From contig NZ_JAVDVK010000001.1 of NCBI RefSeq assembly GCF_031456835.1, positions 2,418,001-2,482,000 of the forward strand: 64,000 nucleotides of DNA, read 5' to 3'. Source of the DNA: Leifsonia shinshuensis (GTDB lineage Bacteria; Actinomycetota; Actinomycetes; Actinomycetales; Microbacteriaceae). The notes under the pieces were generated by a model that was given only the letters and a program-made list of their open reading frames with translations, was not told the origin of the DNA and made no database searches. This document shows positions 9,438-18,157 of this stretch, piece after piece. Position numbers and translations under genes: made by a program. How positions within the stretch are numbered: the first letter of the stretch is position 1; the number at the start of each line of letters is the position of its first letter.

Positions 9438-11804
9438 TTACACCTCCGTCGAGGACGCTGCGCCACCCTCGAGTTCTCCTCCTGTCGACGCTGCTCCGGT
9501 GCGCATCAGACGTTCTTGTCGCCCACGCGTCGAGCTTCCGCTCACCTCGAACCGCGCACGGAGGAGGTCCTCGTCGCGTGACGACCGGCCGACCTGCAGC
9601 TCGAACGCTCCGGGTTCGACGCGCCGGATCCCGTCCGCGTCCACGATGGTGCAGTCGGCGACCGGGAGCCTCAGCGTCACCCGCGCCGACTCGCCCGGCG
9701 CCAGGTCGACCTGCCGGTACGCCTTCAGCTCGCGGTCGGCCCAGCTCACGCTGGTGACCAGGTCGCTCACGTACGCCTGCACCGTCTCGCGGACCGACCG
9801 GTCCCCCGTGTTGCGCAGGGTCACCTCGGCGGCGATCTCGTCCTCCATCCCGAGCGACGCCCGCGCGAGCGACAGGTCCGCGTACTCGACCGTCGTGTAC
9901 GACAGGCCCTGGCCGAACGCCCAGGCGGGCGCCTGCGTGAGGTCGGCGTAGCGGTCGCCGTGCTGGCCGCGGAGCTGGTTGTAGTACGTCGGCTGCTGGC
10001 CCACGTGACGGGCGAACGAGATCGGGAGGCGCCCCGACGGCTCGACGCGGCCGGCGATGATCTCGGCGATCGCCTGCCCCCCGAGCATCCCCGGGTTGGC
10101 GGCCCACAGCACGGCGGCGGCCCTCGCGACCGACGGCGGAAGCACGAGCGGCTTGGATGCGAGCAGCACCACGACGACAGGGGTGCCGGTCGCGATCACG
10201 GCGTCGAGCAGAGCATTCTGCCCGCCGATCAGCTCCAGCGTCGCCGTCGAGCGGCCCTCCCCGACGAGCTCGATCCGGTCTCCGACGACCGCGACCACCA
10301 CGTCGGATTCCTCTGCGACGGCGACCGCCTCCGCGATCTGGCGCGGGTCCGCCGGCGTCGGCTCGACCACCGGCGGTCGCGGCTGTCCGTCCGGGAACGT
10401 CGCGCCGCGGGAGTCCTCCGCGAGCGTGAGGATGTCGGCGCCGCGGGCGTGCCGGACGCTCCATCCGTCGATCGCGTTCAGCCCGTCGAGGACCGTCGTG
10501 ATCATCTCGCGCGGCTGGCCGTCGAGCCAGCCGGCCTGGCCGGATCCGCCGGCCCAGTCGCCGAGCTGCGTCTGGGCGTCATCGGCGAGCGGTCCGACGA
10601 CCGCGACGCGGAGCGGAGCCGTCGCCTCCAGCGGCAGCGTCCCGTCGTTCTCCAGCAGCACGATCGACCGCCGCGCGATCTCCAGGTTCAGCTCGGCGTG
10701 CGCGGCGCTGCCCACCACCTCGTCCAGCGCAGGCGACGGCAGCCGCGGATCCTCGAACAACCCCAGGTCGAACTTCAGGGTCAGGATGCGCGAGACCGCC
10801 GCATCGAAGGCGTCCTCCGCCAGCATCCCCCGCTCGACCGCCTCCAACGCACCCTCGAAGAATCCGGGCGTGGTCATGACCATGTCGTTGCCGGCCCGGA
10901 CCGCCGCGGCGGCCGCGTGCGCGTAGTCGGGCTGCACCTTCTGCTCCCAGACCATGCGGCCCACGTTGTCCCAGTCGGTGATGAGCGTGCCGGTGTAGCC
11001 CCACTCGCCGCGCAGCACCTCGCTGAGCAGCCAGTCGTTGACCGTGATCGGGATGCCGTCCGTGCTCTGGTAGCCGAGCATGAAGGTGCGGCAGCCCTCC
11101 CGGGCCACGCGCTCGAACGGCGGCAGGAACCAGCTGCGGAGCTTGCGCCGCGAGATGTCCGCCTCGCTCGCATCCCGCCCGCCCTGCGTCTCCGAGTACC
11201 CGGCGAAGTGCTTCGCCGTCGCGAGGATCGCGGTCGGGTCGTCGAGGCCGCTCCCCTGGTATCCGCGCACCATCGCGCTGGCGAGCTCTCCGATGAGGAA
11301 CGGGTCCTCGCCGAACGTCTCGCTGATCCGGCCCCACCGGAGGTCGCGGGCGATGCACAGCACCGGCGAGAACGTCCAGTGCACGCCCGTGACAGCCACC
11401 TCTTCGGCGCTGGCCCGCGCGACGCGCTCGATCAGCTCCGCATCCCACGACGCGGCCATGCCGAGCTGGGTCGGGTAGATCGTCGCTCCCGGCCAGAACG
11501 AGTGCCCGTGGATGCAGTCCTCCCCGACCAGCAGCGGGATGCGCAGCCGGGTCTGCGCGGTGAGGCGGTTCGCCTCGAGGATGCGCTCCGGCGAGGTGTG
11601 CAGGATCGAGCCGACGTGTCGCCGCAGGATGTGGTCGCGGAGGTCGTCGCGCGCATCCAGCTGCAGCATCTGGCCGATCTTCTCGGCCGTCGTCATCCGG
11701 CCGAGCAGGTCGCGCACCCGCTCGGCGGTGCTGAGCGTCGGGTCCTGGTAGGGGAGTGCCTCCTTCGCGGGGTCGGTCGCGGTCTCGGTGAGGATCGAGG
11801 TCAT
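9438..11804 (-). CDS. GH3 beta-glucosidase / beta-xylosidase
   Basis: 788 aa from the ATG at 11804, overlapping the upstream permease stop by 4 bp. The GH3 N-terminal TIM-barrel carries GEDPFL, AKHFAGY (K198, H199) and the nucleophile aspartate D277 in LITDWDN. The (alpha/beta)6 C-terminal domain and a terminal fibronectin-III-like domain (about residues 680-765) complete the usual bacterial architecture. No signal peptide is visible, so the enzyme is probably cytoplasmic and cleaves oligosaccharides brought in by the co-transcribed ABC transporter. Whether the natural substrate is a gluco-, xylo- or another beta-oligosaccharide cannot be told from sequence; binding-protein type and operon context favour cello-oligosaccharides or beta-glucosides. 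Confidence 0.93.
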   Translation of the reverse strand: MTSILTETATDPAKEALPYQDPTLSTAERVRDLLGRMTTAEKIGQMLQLDARDDLRDHILRRHVGSILHTSPERILEANRLTAQTRLRIPLLVGEDCIHGHSFWPGATIYPTQLGMAASWDAELIERVARASAEEVAVTGVHWTFSPVLCIARDLRWGRISETFGEDPFLIGELASAMVRGYQGSGLDDPTAILATAKHFAGYSETQGGRDASEADISRRKLRSWFLPPFERVAREGCRTFMLGYQSTDGIPITVNDWLLSEVLRGEWGYTGTLITDWDNVGRMVWEQKVQPDYAHAAAAAVRAGNDMVMTTPGFFEGALEAVERGMLAEDAFDAAVSRILTLKFDLGLFEDPRLPSPALDEVVGSAAHAELNLEIARRSIVLLENDGTLPLEATAPLRVAVVGPLADDAQTQLGDWAGGSGQAGWLDGQPREMITTVLDGLNAIDGWSVRHARGADILTLAEDSRGATFPDGQPRPPVVEPTPADPRQIAEAVAVAEESDVVVAVVGDRIELVGEGRSTATLELIGGQNALLDAVIATGTPVVVVLLASKPLVLPPSVARAAAVLWAANPGMLGGQAIAEIIAGRVEPSGRLPISFARHVGQQPTYYNQLRGQHGDRYADLTQAPAWAFGQGLSYTTVEYADLSLARASLGMEDEIAAEVTLRNTGDRSVRETVQAYVSDLVTSVSWADRELKAYRQVDLAPGESARVTLRLPVADCTIVDADGIRRVEPGAFELQVGRSSRDEDLLRARFEVSGSSTRGRQERLMRTGAASTGGELEGGAASSTEV

Positions 11805-12835
11805 GCGGTGGTGCTCTCCGGTGGGGTTCCGGCCGGGGAGGCCGTGGTGGACGGTGTGCGCACCTGGGTGACGGCGGCGTTGAGGTTCATGCCCTTGCGC
11901 TTCATCGCACGGGCGCGCTCGCCCGCCGAGCGGAGGCGGGGGTTGACGTACTCGTCGATGCCGAAGTTGATCAGCGCCAGCGAGACGCCGAGCAGGGCGA
12001 TGCACAGGCCGGCCGGGACGTACCACCACCAGTAGTCGGGGAACGCGTTGTTCTGCTGCGCCCAGAACAGGATGGTGCCCCAGTTGAGGTTCGACACCGG
12101 GATGACGCCGATGAAGGCGAGGGTGGTGAGGCCCAGCACGGCCGCGGTCATGGTGCCGACGAAGCTGGAGGCGATGATCGCCAGCAGGTTGGGCAGCATC
12201 TCGACCAGGATGATCCGGTGCAGCGGTTCGCCGTTCGCCCGGGCGGCCTGGATGAAGTCGCGGTTGCGAAGCGACATCGTCTGCGCGCGGAGCACGCGCG
12301 CGCCCCAGGCCCAGCCGGTCAGACCGAGCACGGCGGCGATGAGCACGAGCGGCGGGTCCTCGAACTGCGACGCGACGATGATCATCAGCGGGAGGCCCGG
12401 GATGACCAGGAACACGTTCGAGAGCGCCGAGAGCGACTCGCTCTTCCAGCCGCGGAGGTAGCCGGCGGTGACGCCCACGACGATCGCGACGACGGTCGCC
12501 ATGATCGTCGCTAGGAAGCCGACGACGAGCACGCCGCGGGTTCCGTAGACGAGCTGGCTGAAGACGTCCTGGCCGATGTGGGTGGTGCCGAGGAGGTGCG
12601 AGAACGACGGCGGCTGGAGCGTCTCGTCCAGGTGCTGGGCGTTCGGGTCGTACGGGGCGATCAGCGGCGCGAAGATCGCCACCAGCACGAACACGCCCAG
12701 GATGATCAGCCCGGTCGCCGACTTGCGGTTGCTGAACATGGCGAGCGACGACTTCAGCTGCGACCAGAAGGTGGCCTTCGCCGGGGCCGGCGCCGGGGTG
12801 ACGGCCTTCAGATGGTAGGTGCTCGGGGTGGTCAT
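11801..12835 (-). CDS. ABC transporter permease, OppC/DppC type
   Basis: 344 aa from the ATG at 12835. After an N-terminal cytoplasmic segment there is a first transmembrane helix (about residues 35-60), then the PYDPNAQ and GTTHIGQDVFSQLVYG signature of the DppC family, and four or five helices around the EAA loop (ANGEPLHRIILVEMLPN). It starts 2 bp after the stop of the OppB-type permease and overlaps the glucosidase start by 4 bp. Together with that permease, the two ATPases and the lipoprotein it forms a peptide/nickel-class importer, which in actinobacteria is often used for oligosaccharides. Confidence 0.92.
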   Translation of the reverse strand: MTTPSTYHLKAVTPAPAPAKATFWSQLKSSLAMFSNRKSATGLIILGVFVLVAIFAPLIAPYDPNAQHLDETLQPPSFSHLLGTTHIGQDVFSQLVYGTRGVLVVGFLATIMATVVAIVVGVTAGYLRGWKSESLSALSNVFLVIPGLPLMIIVASQFEDPPLVLIAAVLGLTGWAWGARVLRAQTMSLRNRDFIQAARANGEPLHRIILVEMLPNLLAIIASSFVGTMTAAVLGLTTLAFIGVIPVSNLNWGTILFWAQQNNAFPDYWWWYVPAGLCIALLGVSLALINFGIDEYVNPRLRSAGERARAMKRKGMNLNAAVTQVRTPSTTASPAGTPPESTTA

Positions 12836-12837
12836 GA

Positions 12838-13947
12838 TCAGGCCTCCGTCTGACGGGTGCGCGGGTCGAGGATGGCGTAGGCGATGTCCGCGATGATGTT
12901 CGCGATGAGCACCGCCAGGACCAGCACGAGGAAGATGCCCTGCATGAGCGCGTAGTCCTTCGCGTTGGTCGCGTTGAGCAGCAGGAGACCGATGCCGGGG
13001 TACGAGAACACCATCTCCATCACGATCGTGCCGCTCACGATGAAGCCCAGCGCCAGGGCGAAGCTCTGGATCTGCGGGAGCACCGCGTTGCGCGCGGCGT
13101 AGCGCCAGAGCACGCGGCGGTTCGGCATCCCCTTCGCCTGCGCGACGGTGATGTAGTCCTCGTCCAGCACGGTGAGCATCATGTTGCGCATCCCGAGCAC
13201 CCATCCGCCGAGCGAGACGATCACGATGGTCGCCATGGGAAGTGCGCCGTGCGAGATCACCTGGCCGATGAAGTCGGCGTTCCAGCCGGGCTCGACGCCC
13301 AGCTCGTAGGCGTGCCCGGCCGGGAACCAGCCCAGCGTGGTTGAGAAGACGGCGATGAGGATGAGGCCCAGCCAGAAGTACGGGACCGTGCCGAGGAACG
13401 TGGTGATCGGCACGAAGACGTCGAGCCGGCCGCCGCGCTTCCAGCCGATGACGGCGCCGAAGGCCGTTCCGATGACGAACGAGACGACGGTGGCGAAGCC
13501 GACGAGGCCCAGGGTCCACGGGAGGGCCGAGGCGATCGCGTCGCCCACCGGCGCCATGCCCGTCGAGATGGAGACGCCGAGGTTGCCGTGCAGCAGCATG
13601 TTCCAGTAGTCGACGTACTGCTGCCAGAGCGGCACGGACTTGTCGAGGCCGAAGAGGAGGCGCAGCGCCTTCTCCGCGTCCGGCGTCAGCTGCCCCTGGC
13701 TCCGCGCCATGTAGGAGTCGACCGCGTCGCCCTTCATCAGGCGGGGGATGAAGAAGTTGATCGTGATCGCGGCCCACAGCGTGAACGCGTAGAACGCCGT
13801 GCGGCCGCCGATGAAGCGCCACGGGATGCGCGCGCGGCCCCGCTCGGCGCGGGTCGCGGTCGTCCCGACCAGCGTGGGGTCCGCCGGCGCGCGGTTCGGG
13901 TCGGCCGGCGTCAGGCCGGCCGGGGACGTCGTCGCTTCGGCGCTCAC
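12838..13947 (-). CDS. ABC transporter permease, OppB/DppB type
   Basis: 369 aa from GTG at 13947, chosen because AGGAGGT lies 4-10 nt upstream and the codon overlaps the ATPase stop (GTGA). A ~35-residue polar extension precedes the first transmembrane helix (GGRTAFYAFTLWAAITINFF). The periplasmic insertion of DppB proteins follows (RLMKGDAVD, LRLLFGLDKS), then five helices with the EAA-like loop AKGMPNRRVLWRYAARNAVL. It pairs with the OppC-type permease immediately downstream. Confidence 0.92.
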   Translation of the reverse strand: MSAEATTSPAGLTPADPNRAPADPTLVGTTATRAERGRARIPWRFIGGRTAFYAFTLWAAITINFFIPRLMKGDAVDSYMARSQGQLTPDAEKALRLLFGLDKSVPLWQQYVDYWNMLLHGNLGVSISTGMAPVGDAIASALPWTLGLVGFATVVSFVIGTAFGAVIGWKRGGRLDVFVPITTFLGTVPYFWLGLILIAVFSTTLGWFPAGHAYELGVEPGWNADFIGQVISHGALPMATIVIVSLGGWVLGMRNMMLTVLDEDYITVAQAKGMPNRRVLWRYAARNAVLPQIQSFALALGFIVSGTIVMEMVFSYPGIGLLLLNATNAKDYALMQGIFLVLVLAVLIANIIADIAYAILDPRTRQTEA

Positions 13948-14753
13948 TGCGCACCTCCTGCAGTCTGGGCGGTCAGCCCGAAGTGGTTCTCGGGGTCCGG
14001 CGAGGCGGCGCGGAGTTCGCGCGTGTACGGGTCCTGCGGCCGCAGGATGACGTCGTCCGCCGTCCCGTGCTCCACGATCCGGCCCTGATTGAGCACGATG
14101 ATCTCGTCGCTGAAGTGGCGCGCGGTGGCCAGGTCGTGCGTGATGTACAGCACGCCGAGTCCCTCCTCGCGCTGCAGGTCGGCCAGGAGGTTCAGGACCC
14201 CCAGCCGGATGGACACGTCGAGCATCGACACCGGTTCGTCCGCGACGAGCAGCGCCGGCCGCGACGCCAGGGCGCGGGCGATGGCCACGCGCTGCCGCTG
14301 GCCGCCGGACAGCTCGTGCGGGCGACGGTCGATCACGGCGTCCGCGTCCAGCCGGACCCGGCGCAGCAGCCGCCGCACTTCCGCGTCGACGTCCGCGCGC
14401 GGGACGACGTGGTCGAGCAGCAGCGGGCGCTCGATGTGGTGACGGATGGAGTGCGACGGGTTGAGCGACGCGAACGGGTCCTGGAACACCATCCGGAGCT
14501 GCTGACGGTAGCGCCGCAAACCCTTGCCGCTGCGGGGAACCGGAGATCCGTCGAGCAGCACCTCGCCGCGGGTCGGGGTCTCCAGCTGGGTGAGGATCTT
14601 CGCGATCGTCGACTTGCCGCTGCCCGACTGGCCGACCAGCCCGATGGTCTGGCCCGGGCCCAGCGTGAAGCTGACGTCGTCCAGAGCCTTCAGCTGCCCC
14701 GACCCGCGGACGTTGTAGATCTTGGTGACGTTCCTGAATTCGAGCGTGGTCAT
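13944..14753 (-). CDS. ABC transporter ATP-binding protein, OppF/DppF type
   Basis: 269 aa from the ATG at 14753 (4-bp overlap with the preceding ATPase gene). Walker A GQSGSGKST, signature LSGGQRQRVAIARAL, Walker B LLVADEPVSMLD and the switch histidine in YITHDLA are intact. The C-terminal OppF-type extension is short (DPYTRELRAASPDPENHFGL). It energises the same importer as its neighbour; having two distinct ATPase genes is the standard peptide-class arrangement. Confidence 0.93.
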   Translation of the reverse strand: MTTLEFRNVTKIYNVRGSGQLKALDDVSFTLGPGQTIGLVGQSGSGKSTIAKILTQLETPTRGEVLLDGSPVPRSGKGLRRYRQQLRMVFQDPFASLNPSHSIRHHIERPLLLDHVVPRADVDAEVRRLLRRVRLDADAVIDRRPHELSGGQRQRVAIARALASRPALLVADEPVSMLDVSIRLGVLNLLADLQREEGLGVLYITHDLATARHFSDEIIVLNQGRIVEHGTADDVILRPQDPYTRELRAASPDPENHFGLTAQTAGGAQ

Positions 14754-15574
14754 CGGACCACCACTCCTCTCTCCCCTGTGAGCCGGGGGAACGACTCGAG
14801 CAGCTTCTGCGTGTACTCGTGCTGCGGGTCGTTCCAGATCCGCTCGGCCGTCGCGAGCTCGACGATCTCGCCCTCGCGCATGATCGCGATGCGGTCGCTG
14901 ATCTCGAGCAGCAGCGGGAGGTCGTGCGTGATGAAGACGACGGAGAAACCGAAGTCGTGGCGGAGCTGCGAGATCTGCTTGAGGATCTCGCGCTGCACCA
15001 GCACATCCAGAGCCGTCGTCGGCTCGTCCATGATCATGAGCTGGGGGCGGAGCGCGAGCGCCATGGCGATCATGACGCGCTGGCGCATCCCGCCGGAGAG
15101 CTCGTGGGGGAAGGAGCGGACGCGCTGGGCGCCCACCTTCACGATCTCGAGGAGCTCGACGACCTCCGCCTTGCGCTGAGCGCGACTCATGCCGGGGCGG
15201 TGCACCTGGAACACGTCCTCCAGCTGGGAGCCGATGGTCGCGACCGGGTTGAGGGCGTTCATCGCGCCCTGGAACACCATCGAGACCTTGTCCCAGCGGA
15301 AGCGGCGCATCTGCTCCGCATCCAGAGCGTTGATGTCGATGTCCTCGCCGCTCTCGTCGTGGAAGACGACGTCGCCGCTGGTGATCACGGCCGGCGGCTT
15401 GAGCAGGCGCTGGACGCCGTAGGCGAGGGTGGTCTTGCCGCAGCCGCTCTCGCCGGCCAGCCCGACGATCTCGCCGCGCTTGATGTCGAGGGAGACGTTC
15501 GTGACCGCCGCGACGGGCGGGTCGACGTCGTACACGACCGAGAAGTCGCGTACAGAGAGAAGGGAGTCTGTCAT
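14750..15574 (-). CDS. ABC transporter ATP-binding protein, OppD/DppD type
   Basis: 274 aa. Walker A GESGCGKTTL, the Q-loop MVFQGAMNALNPV, signature LSGGMRQRVMIAMAL, Walker B LMIMDEPTTALD and VFITHDL are all present. The conserved C-terminal region of the Opp/Dpp D subunit ends in EYTQKLLESFPRL. It is the first ATPase after the binding-protein gene, from which it is separated by 99 bp holding a stable hairpin that probably lowers downstream expression relative to the binding protein. Confidence 0.93.
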   Translation of the reverse strand: MTDSLLSVRDFSVVYDVDPPVAAVTNVSLDIKRGEIVGLAGESGCGKTTLAYGVQRLLKPPAVITSGDVVFHDESGEDIDINALDAEQMRRFRWDKVSMVFQGAMNALNPVATIGSQLEDVFQVHRPGMSRAQRKAEVVELLEIVKVGAQRVRSFPHELSGGMRQRVMIAMALALRPQLMIMDEPTTALDVLVQREILKQISQLRHDFGFSVVFITHDLPLLLEISDRIAIMREGEIVELATAERIWNDPQHEYTQKLLESFPRLTGERGVVVR

Positions 15575-15606
15575 GGCGTCGCTTTCGTGCTGTCCGCGGA
15601 ACGCCA

Positions 15607-15642
15607 GGGGCGGACTCGGGCGCAGAGGCCTCCGTCCGCCCC
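15607..15642 (-). terminator. Intercistronic hairpin after the binding-protein gene
   Basis: Perfect 9-bp stem GGGGCGGAC / GTCCGCCCC (15607-15615 and 15634-15642) with an 18-nt loop sits between the binding-protein and first ATPase genes. There is no T-run. Such stems commonly stabilise or partially terminate the message so the binding protein is made in excess. Confidence 0.5.
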
Positions 15643-15673
15643 GGACGCATCGGGGCTGAGTGCTTTCCTGCCC

Positions 15674-17353
15674 TTACTTGCCCGCGGGCTTGAGCTTCAT
15701 CAGCACCTGCACCGCCGACGGCTGGGTCGGGTCAGCGGTGGCGTACTGGTCCTGCTCGCTCGGCCAGCCGGTGAACTTCCGGGTGTTGTACTGGGCCAGC
15801 TGCGGGTGGGTGCCGATCGCGATCGCCGGGACGTCGTCCACGAAGATCTTCTGCAGCTTGTTCAAGGCCTCGGTGCGGGCGCTGTCGTCCGACGCCTGGG
15901 CGTACTCCTTCAGCAGGGCGGTGGCCTCCGGGTTGTCGTAGCGACCGAAGTTGTCCGAGACCTTGCCGTCGGCCGCCTGCTGCAGGTAGCTGCCGTTCAT
16001 GACGTCGTCGTAGATGTGCCACGGGTTGGAGCCGGAACCCGTCCAGTGGAGGGCGGCCTGGAAGTCGCCCGAGCCGATGTTCGCGAACCAGGTGTCGGCG
16101 TCCGGGGTCGCGACCTTCGCGTCGGCGCCGAGCGTGCTCTTGATCTGGGTCGCGACCAGCTGGATGCCGGTGACGTAGTCGTTCCAGCCCTGCGGGTCCT
16201 GCAGGGTGAAGGAGACCGGGTTGCCCGACGGGTCGATCAGCGCGCCGCTCTTCCAGGTGTAGCCGGCGTCCGACAGCACCTTCTTCGCGCCCTCGACGTC
16301 GATCGTGAAGCTCTTGTCCTTGTACTCCGAGGCGATGTACTGGTCACCGGTCGGCTGCGGGATGCCCGTCACGTTGGTGAGCTCCGGGCCGGCGTTGCCG
16401 CGCGCCTTCTCGGCGTGCGCCTTGCGGTCGACGACCATGTTGACCGCCTTGCGGAACGCGACGTCGTTGAAGGGCGCCTTCGTGGTGTTGACCACGATCA
16501 TGTCCGGGCTGAGGACGTTCGCGCCCCAGAACACGTTGTGCTTCGGGTCCTTGTCGACGTAGTTCTTCTGGTAGTCGGTGATGAAGATCTGCGCCCAGTC
16601 GGTCTCGCCGCTCTGCAGTGCGCGGAGGAGGCCGGTGTTGTCGTTGTACTCGAGGTACTTCAGCTGCGCGACGGGAGCCTTGCCGCCCCAGTAGCCGTCG
16701 CGGGCGTTGAGCACGACACCCTGCGACGAGAAGCTCTTGATCGTGTACGGACCGGTGCCGATGGCGTTCTTGACCGCGTCCTTCGTCGGGTCGGCGATGC
16801 CCTTCCACTGGTGCTCGGGGACGATCGGGACCTGGAGCACGTCGCCCTGCTTGACGAACTTGGACTCGTCGAACGTGAGGACGACCTTGTCGCCGTCCTC
16901 CTTGGCGGCCGACAGCTTGAGGCCGCCGAGGTCGAGGGCGGGCGTCTTCTTGATGAGCTCGTACGTGAAGACGATGTCGTCGGCGGTGAACGGCTTGCCG
17001 TCGCTCCACTTCACGCCCTTGCGCGGCGTGACGGTGAGCTGCGTGTAGTCGGAGTTCCACTCGACCTTCGAGGCGAGCCACGGGGTGGTCTCGTTCTTGC
17101 CGACCGGGTTCACGATCGCGAGGGGCTCGTAGATCATCCGGTCGTAGCCGAGCGACATGCCCGAGCCGGTGCTGATGAACGGGTTGTTGATCTGCGTCGC
17201 CAGGATGGCCGCGCCATCGGGCTTGGCCACGGTCAGCGAACCGCCGCTCGCGCTGCTTGCGCCGCTGGAGCCGTTCGACGAGCAGCCGGTGAGCGCGATG
17301 GCGCTGACGGCCGCGATCGCGGATGCCGTGATCAGGTACTTCCTAAGCCTCAT
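15674..17353 (-). CDS. ABC transporter substrate-binding lipoprotein, SBP family 5
   Basis: 559 aa. A lipoprotein signal ends in LTGC (Cys24), followed by a Ser/Gly linker. The SBP_bac_5 fold is recognisable from GKNETTPWLASKVEW, VKWSDGKPFTADDIVFTYE, GTGPYTI and VAFRKAVNMVVDRKA. This family binds peptides, nickel or, as is likely here given the co-transcribed GH3 enzyme, oligosaccharides and aryl-glycosides. It is the first gene of the operon, facing a divergent TetR regulator across a 159-bp intergenic region that holds two inverted-repeat operators. Confidence 0.93.
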   Translation of the reverse strand: MRLRKYLITASAIAAVSAIALTGCSSNGSSGASSASGGSLTVAKPDGAAILATQINNPFISTGSGMSLGYDRMIYEPLAIVNPVGKNETTPWLASKVEWNSDYTQLTVTPRKGVKWSDGKPFTADDIVFTYELIKKTPALDLGGLKLSAAKEDGDKVVLTFDESKFVKQGDVLQVPIVPEHQWKGIADPTKDAVKNAIGTGPYTIKSFSSQGVVLNARDGYWGGKAPVAQLKYLEYNDNTGLLRALQSGETDWAQIFITDYQKNYVDKDPKHNVFWGANVLSPDMIVVNTTKAPFNDVAFRKAVNMVVDRKAHAEKARGNAGPELTNVTGIPQPTGDQYIASEYKDKSFTIDVEGAKKVLSDAGYTWKSGALIDPSGNPVSFTLQDPQGWNDYVTGIQLVATQIKSTLGADAKVATPDADTWFANIGSGDFQAALHWTGSGSNPWHIYDDVMNGSYLQQAADGKVSDNFGRYDNPEATALLKEYAQASDDSARTEALNKLQKIFVDDVPAIAIGTHPQLAQYNTRKFTGWPSEQDQYATADPTQPSAVQVLMKLKPAGK

Positions 17354-17414
17354 TGCTTCTCCTTCATGGCGGACACGTCCGTTGTGCCCTGGTGATGCTG
17401 CGGGATTGCGGTGC

Positions 17415-17467
17415 CTTGCTTACTGGTCAGAAAGTAAGCAAGCTGGAGTGAGGTTACTGGCTGGTAA
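17415..17467. promoter_or_regulatory. Two inverted-repeat operators between the transport operon and tetR
   Basis: A perfect 10-bp dyad CTTGCTTACT-N8-AGTAAGCAAG (17415-17424 / 17433-17442) is followed by a second, shorter dyad TTAC-N6-GTAA (17454-17467). Both contain TTACTGG, at 17420 and 17454. They lie between the binding-protein start (17353) and the regulator start (17513), the expected place for a TetR repressor acting on the operon and on itself. Confidence 0.7.
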
Positions 17468-17512
17468 GCTTCCACGCAACCAGCCCGCGCGGAGTCAGCA
17501 GAGAAGAGCCCC

Positions 17513-18157
17513 ATGAGCAGCGGCAGCACTCACACGCGCCCGGAAACGGAGCGCAAGCGCACGGAGATCCTGCGCGCCGCGATCGAGACCTTCGGCACGA
17601 AGGGATCGGTGAACGGGACGCTCAACGACGTCGCCGAGCAGGTCGGCATCACCCATGCCGGCGTCCTGCATCACTTCGGCTCCAAGCAGAACCTGCTGCT
17701 GGAGATGCTCGAGTTCCGCGACCGCGACGACGTCGCCCACCTCGAGTCCCGCCGCATCCCCGACGGCCCGGCGCTCTTCGCGCACCTCGTCGCCACCGCG
17801 CAGCGCAACGCCCTGCGCGCGGGGATCGTGCAGGTCTACACCGTCCTCTCGGCCGAGTCCGTCACCGACGAGCACCCCGCCAAGACCTTCTTCGAAGACC
17901 GCTACCGCGTGCTCCGCGGCGAGGTCGCGGACGCCTTCCGCACGCTCTGCGCCCAGGAGGGCGTGACCGAGCCGGACACGATCGCGAAGGCGTCCGCGTC
18001 CATCCTCGCCGTCATGGACGGACTCCAGCTCCAGTGGCTGCTCGATCCGACAGCGATCGACCTCGGGGGCGCGAGCGAGTTCGCGATCGAGGCGATCGTG
18101 AACGGTGTCCTCCGCGGCGGGCCGGGAATCTCCTCCTACGTGCGCGGCGACGGCTGA
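17513..18157 (+). CDS. TetR-family transcriptional regulator of the glycoside operon
   Basis: 214 aa. The N-terminal TetR helix-turn-helix covers about residues 14-60 (ILRAAIETFGTKG, TLNDVAEQVGITHAGVLHHF, SKQNLLLEML). The C-terminal ligand domain contains no diagnostic motif. Divergently placed to the ABC/GH3 operon with the dyads described between them, so repression relieved by a sugar or aglycone is a reasonable inference. Its 3' end overlaps the convergent MFS gene by 22 bp. Confidence 0.88.
   Translation: MSSGSTHTRPETERKRTEILRAAIETFGTKGSVNGTLNDVAEQVGITHAGVLHHFGSKQNLLLEMLEFRDRDDVAHLESRRIPDGPALFAHLVATAQRNALRAGIVQVYTVLSAESVTDEHPAKTFFEDRYRVLRGEVADAFRTLCAQEGVTEPDTIAKASASILAVMDGLQLQWLLDPTAIDLGGASEFAIEAIVNGVLRGGPGISSYVRGDG

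Noticed and set aside
14819-17395. Plus-strand frame of 858 codons across the ABC transporter genes
   Set aside because: Runs antisense through two unrelated genes; composition is non-biological (strings of R, V, D, L, E).
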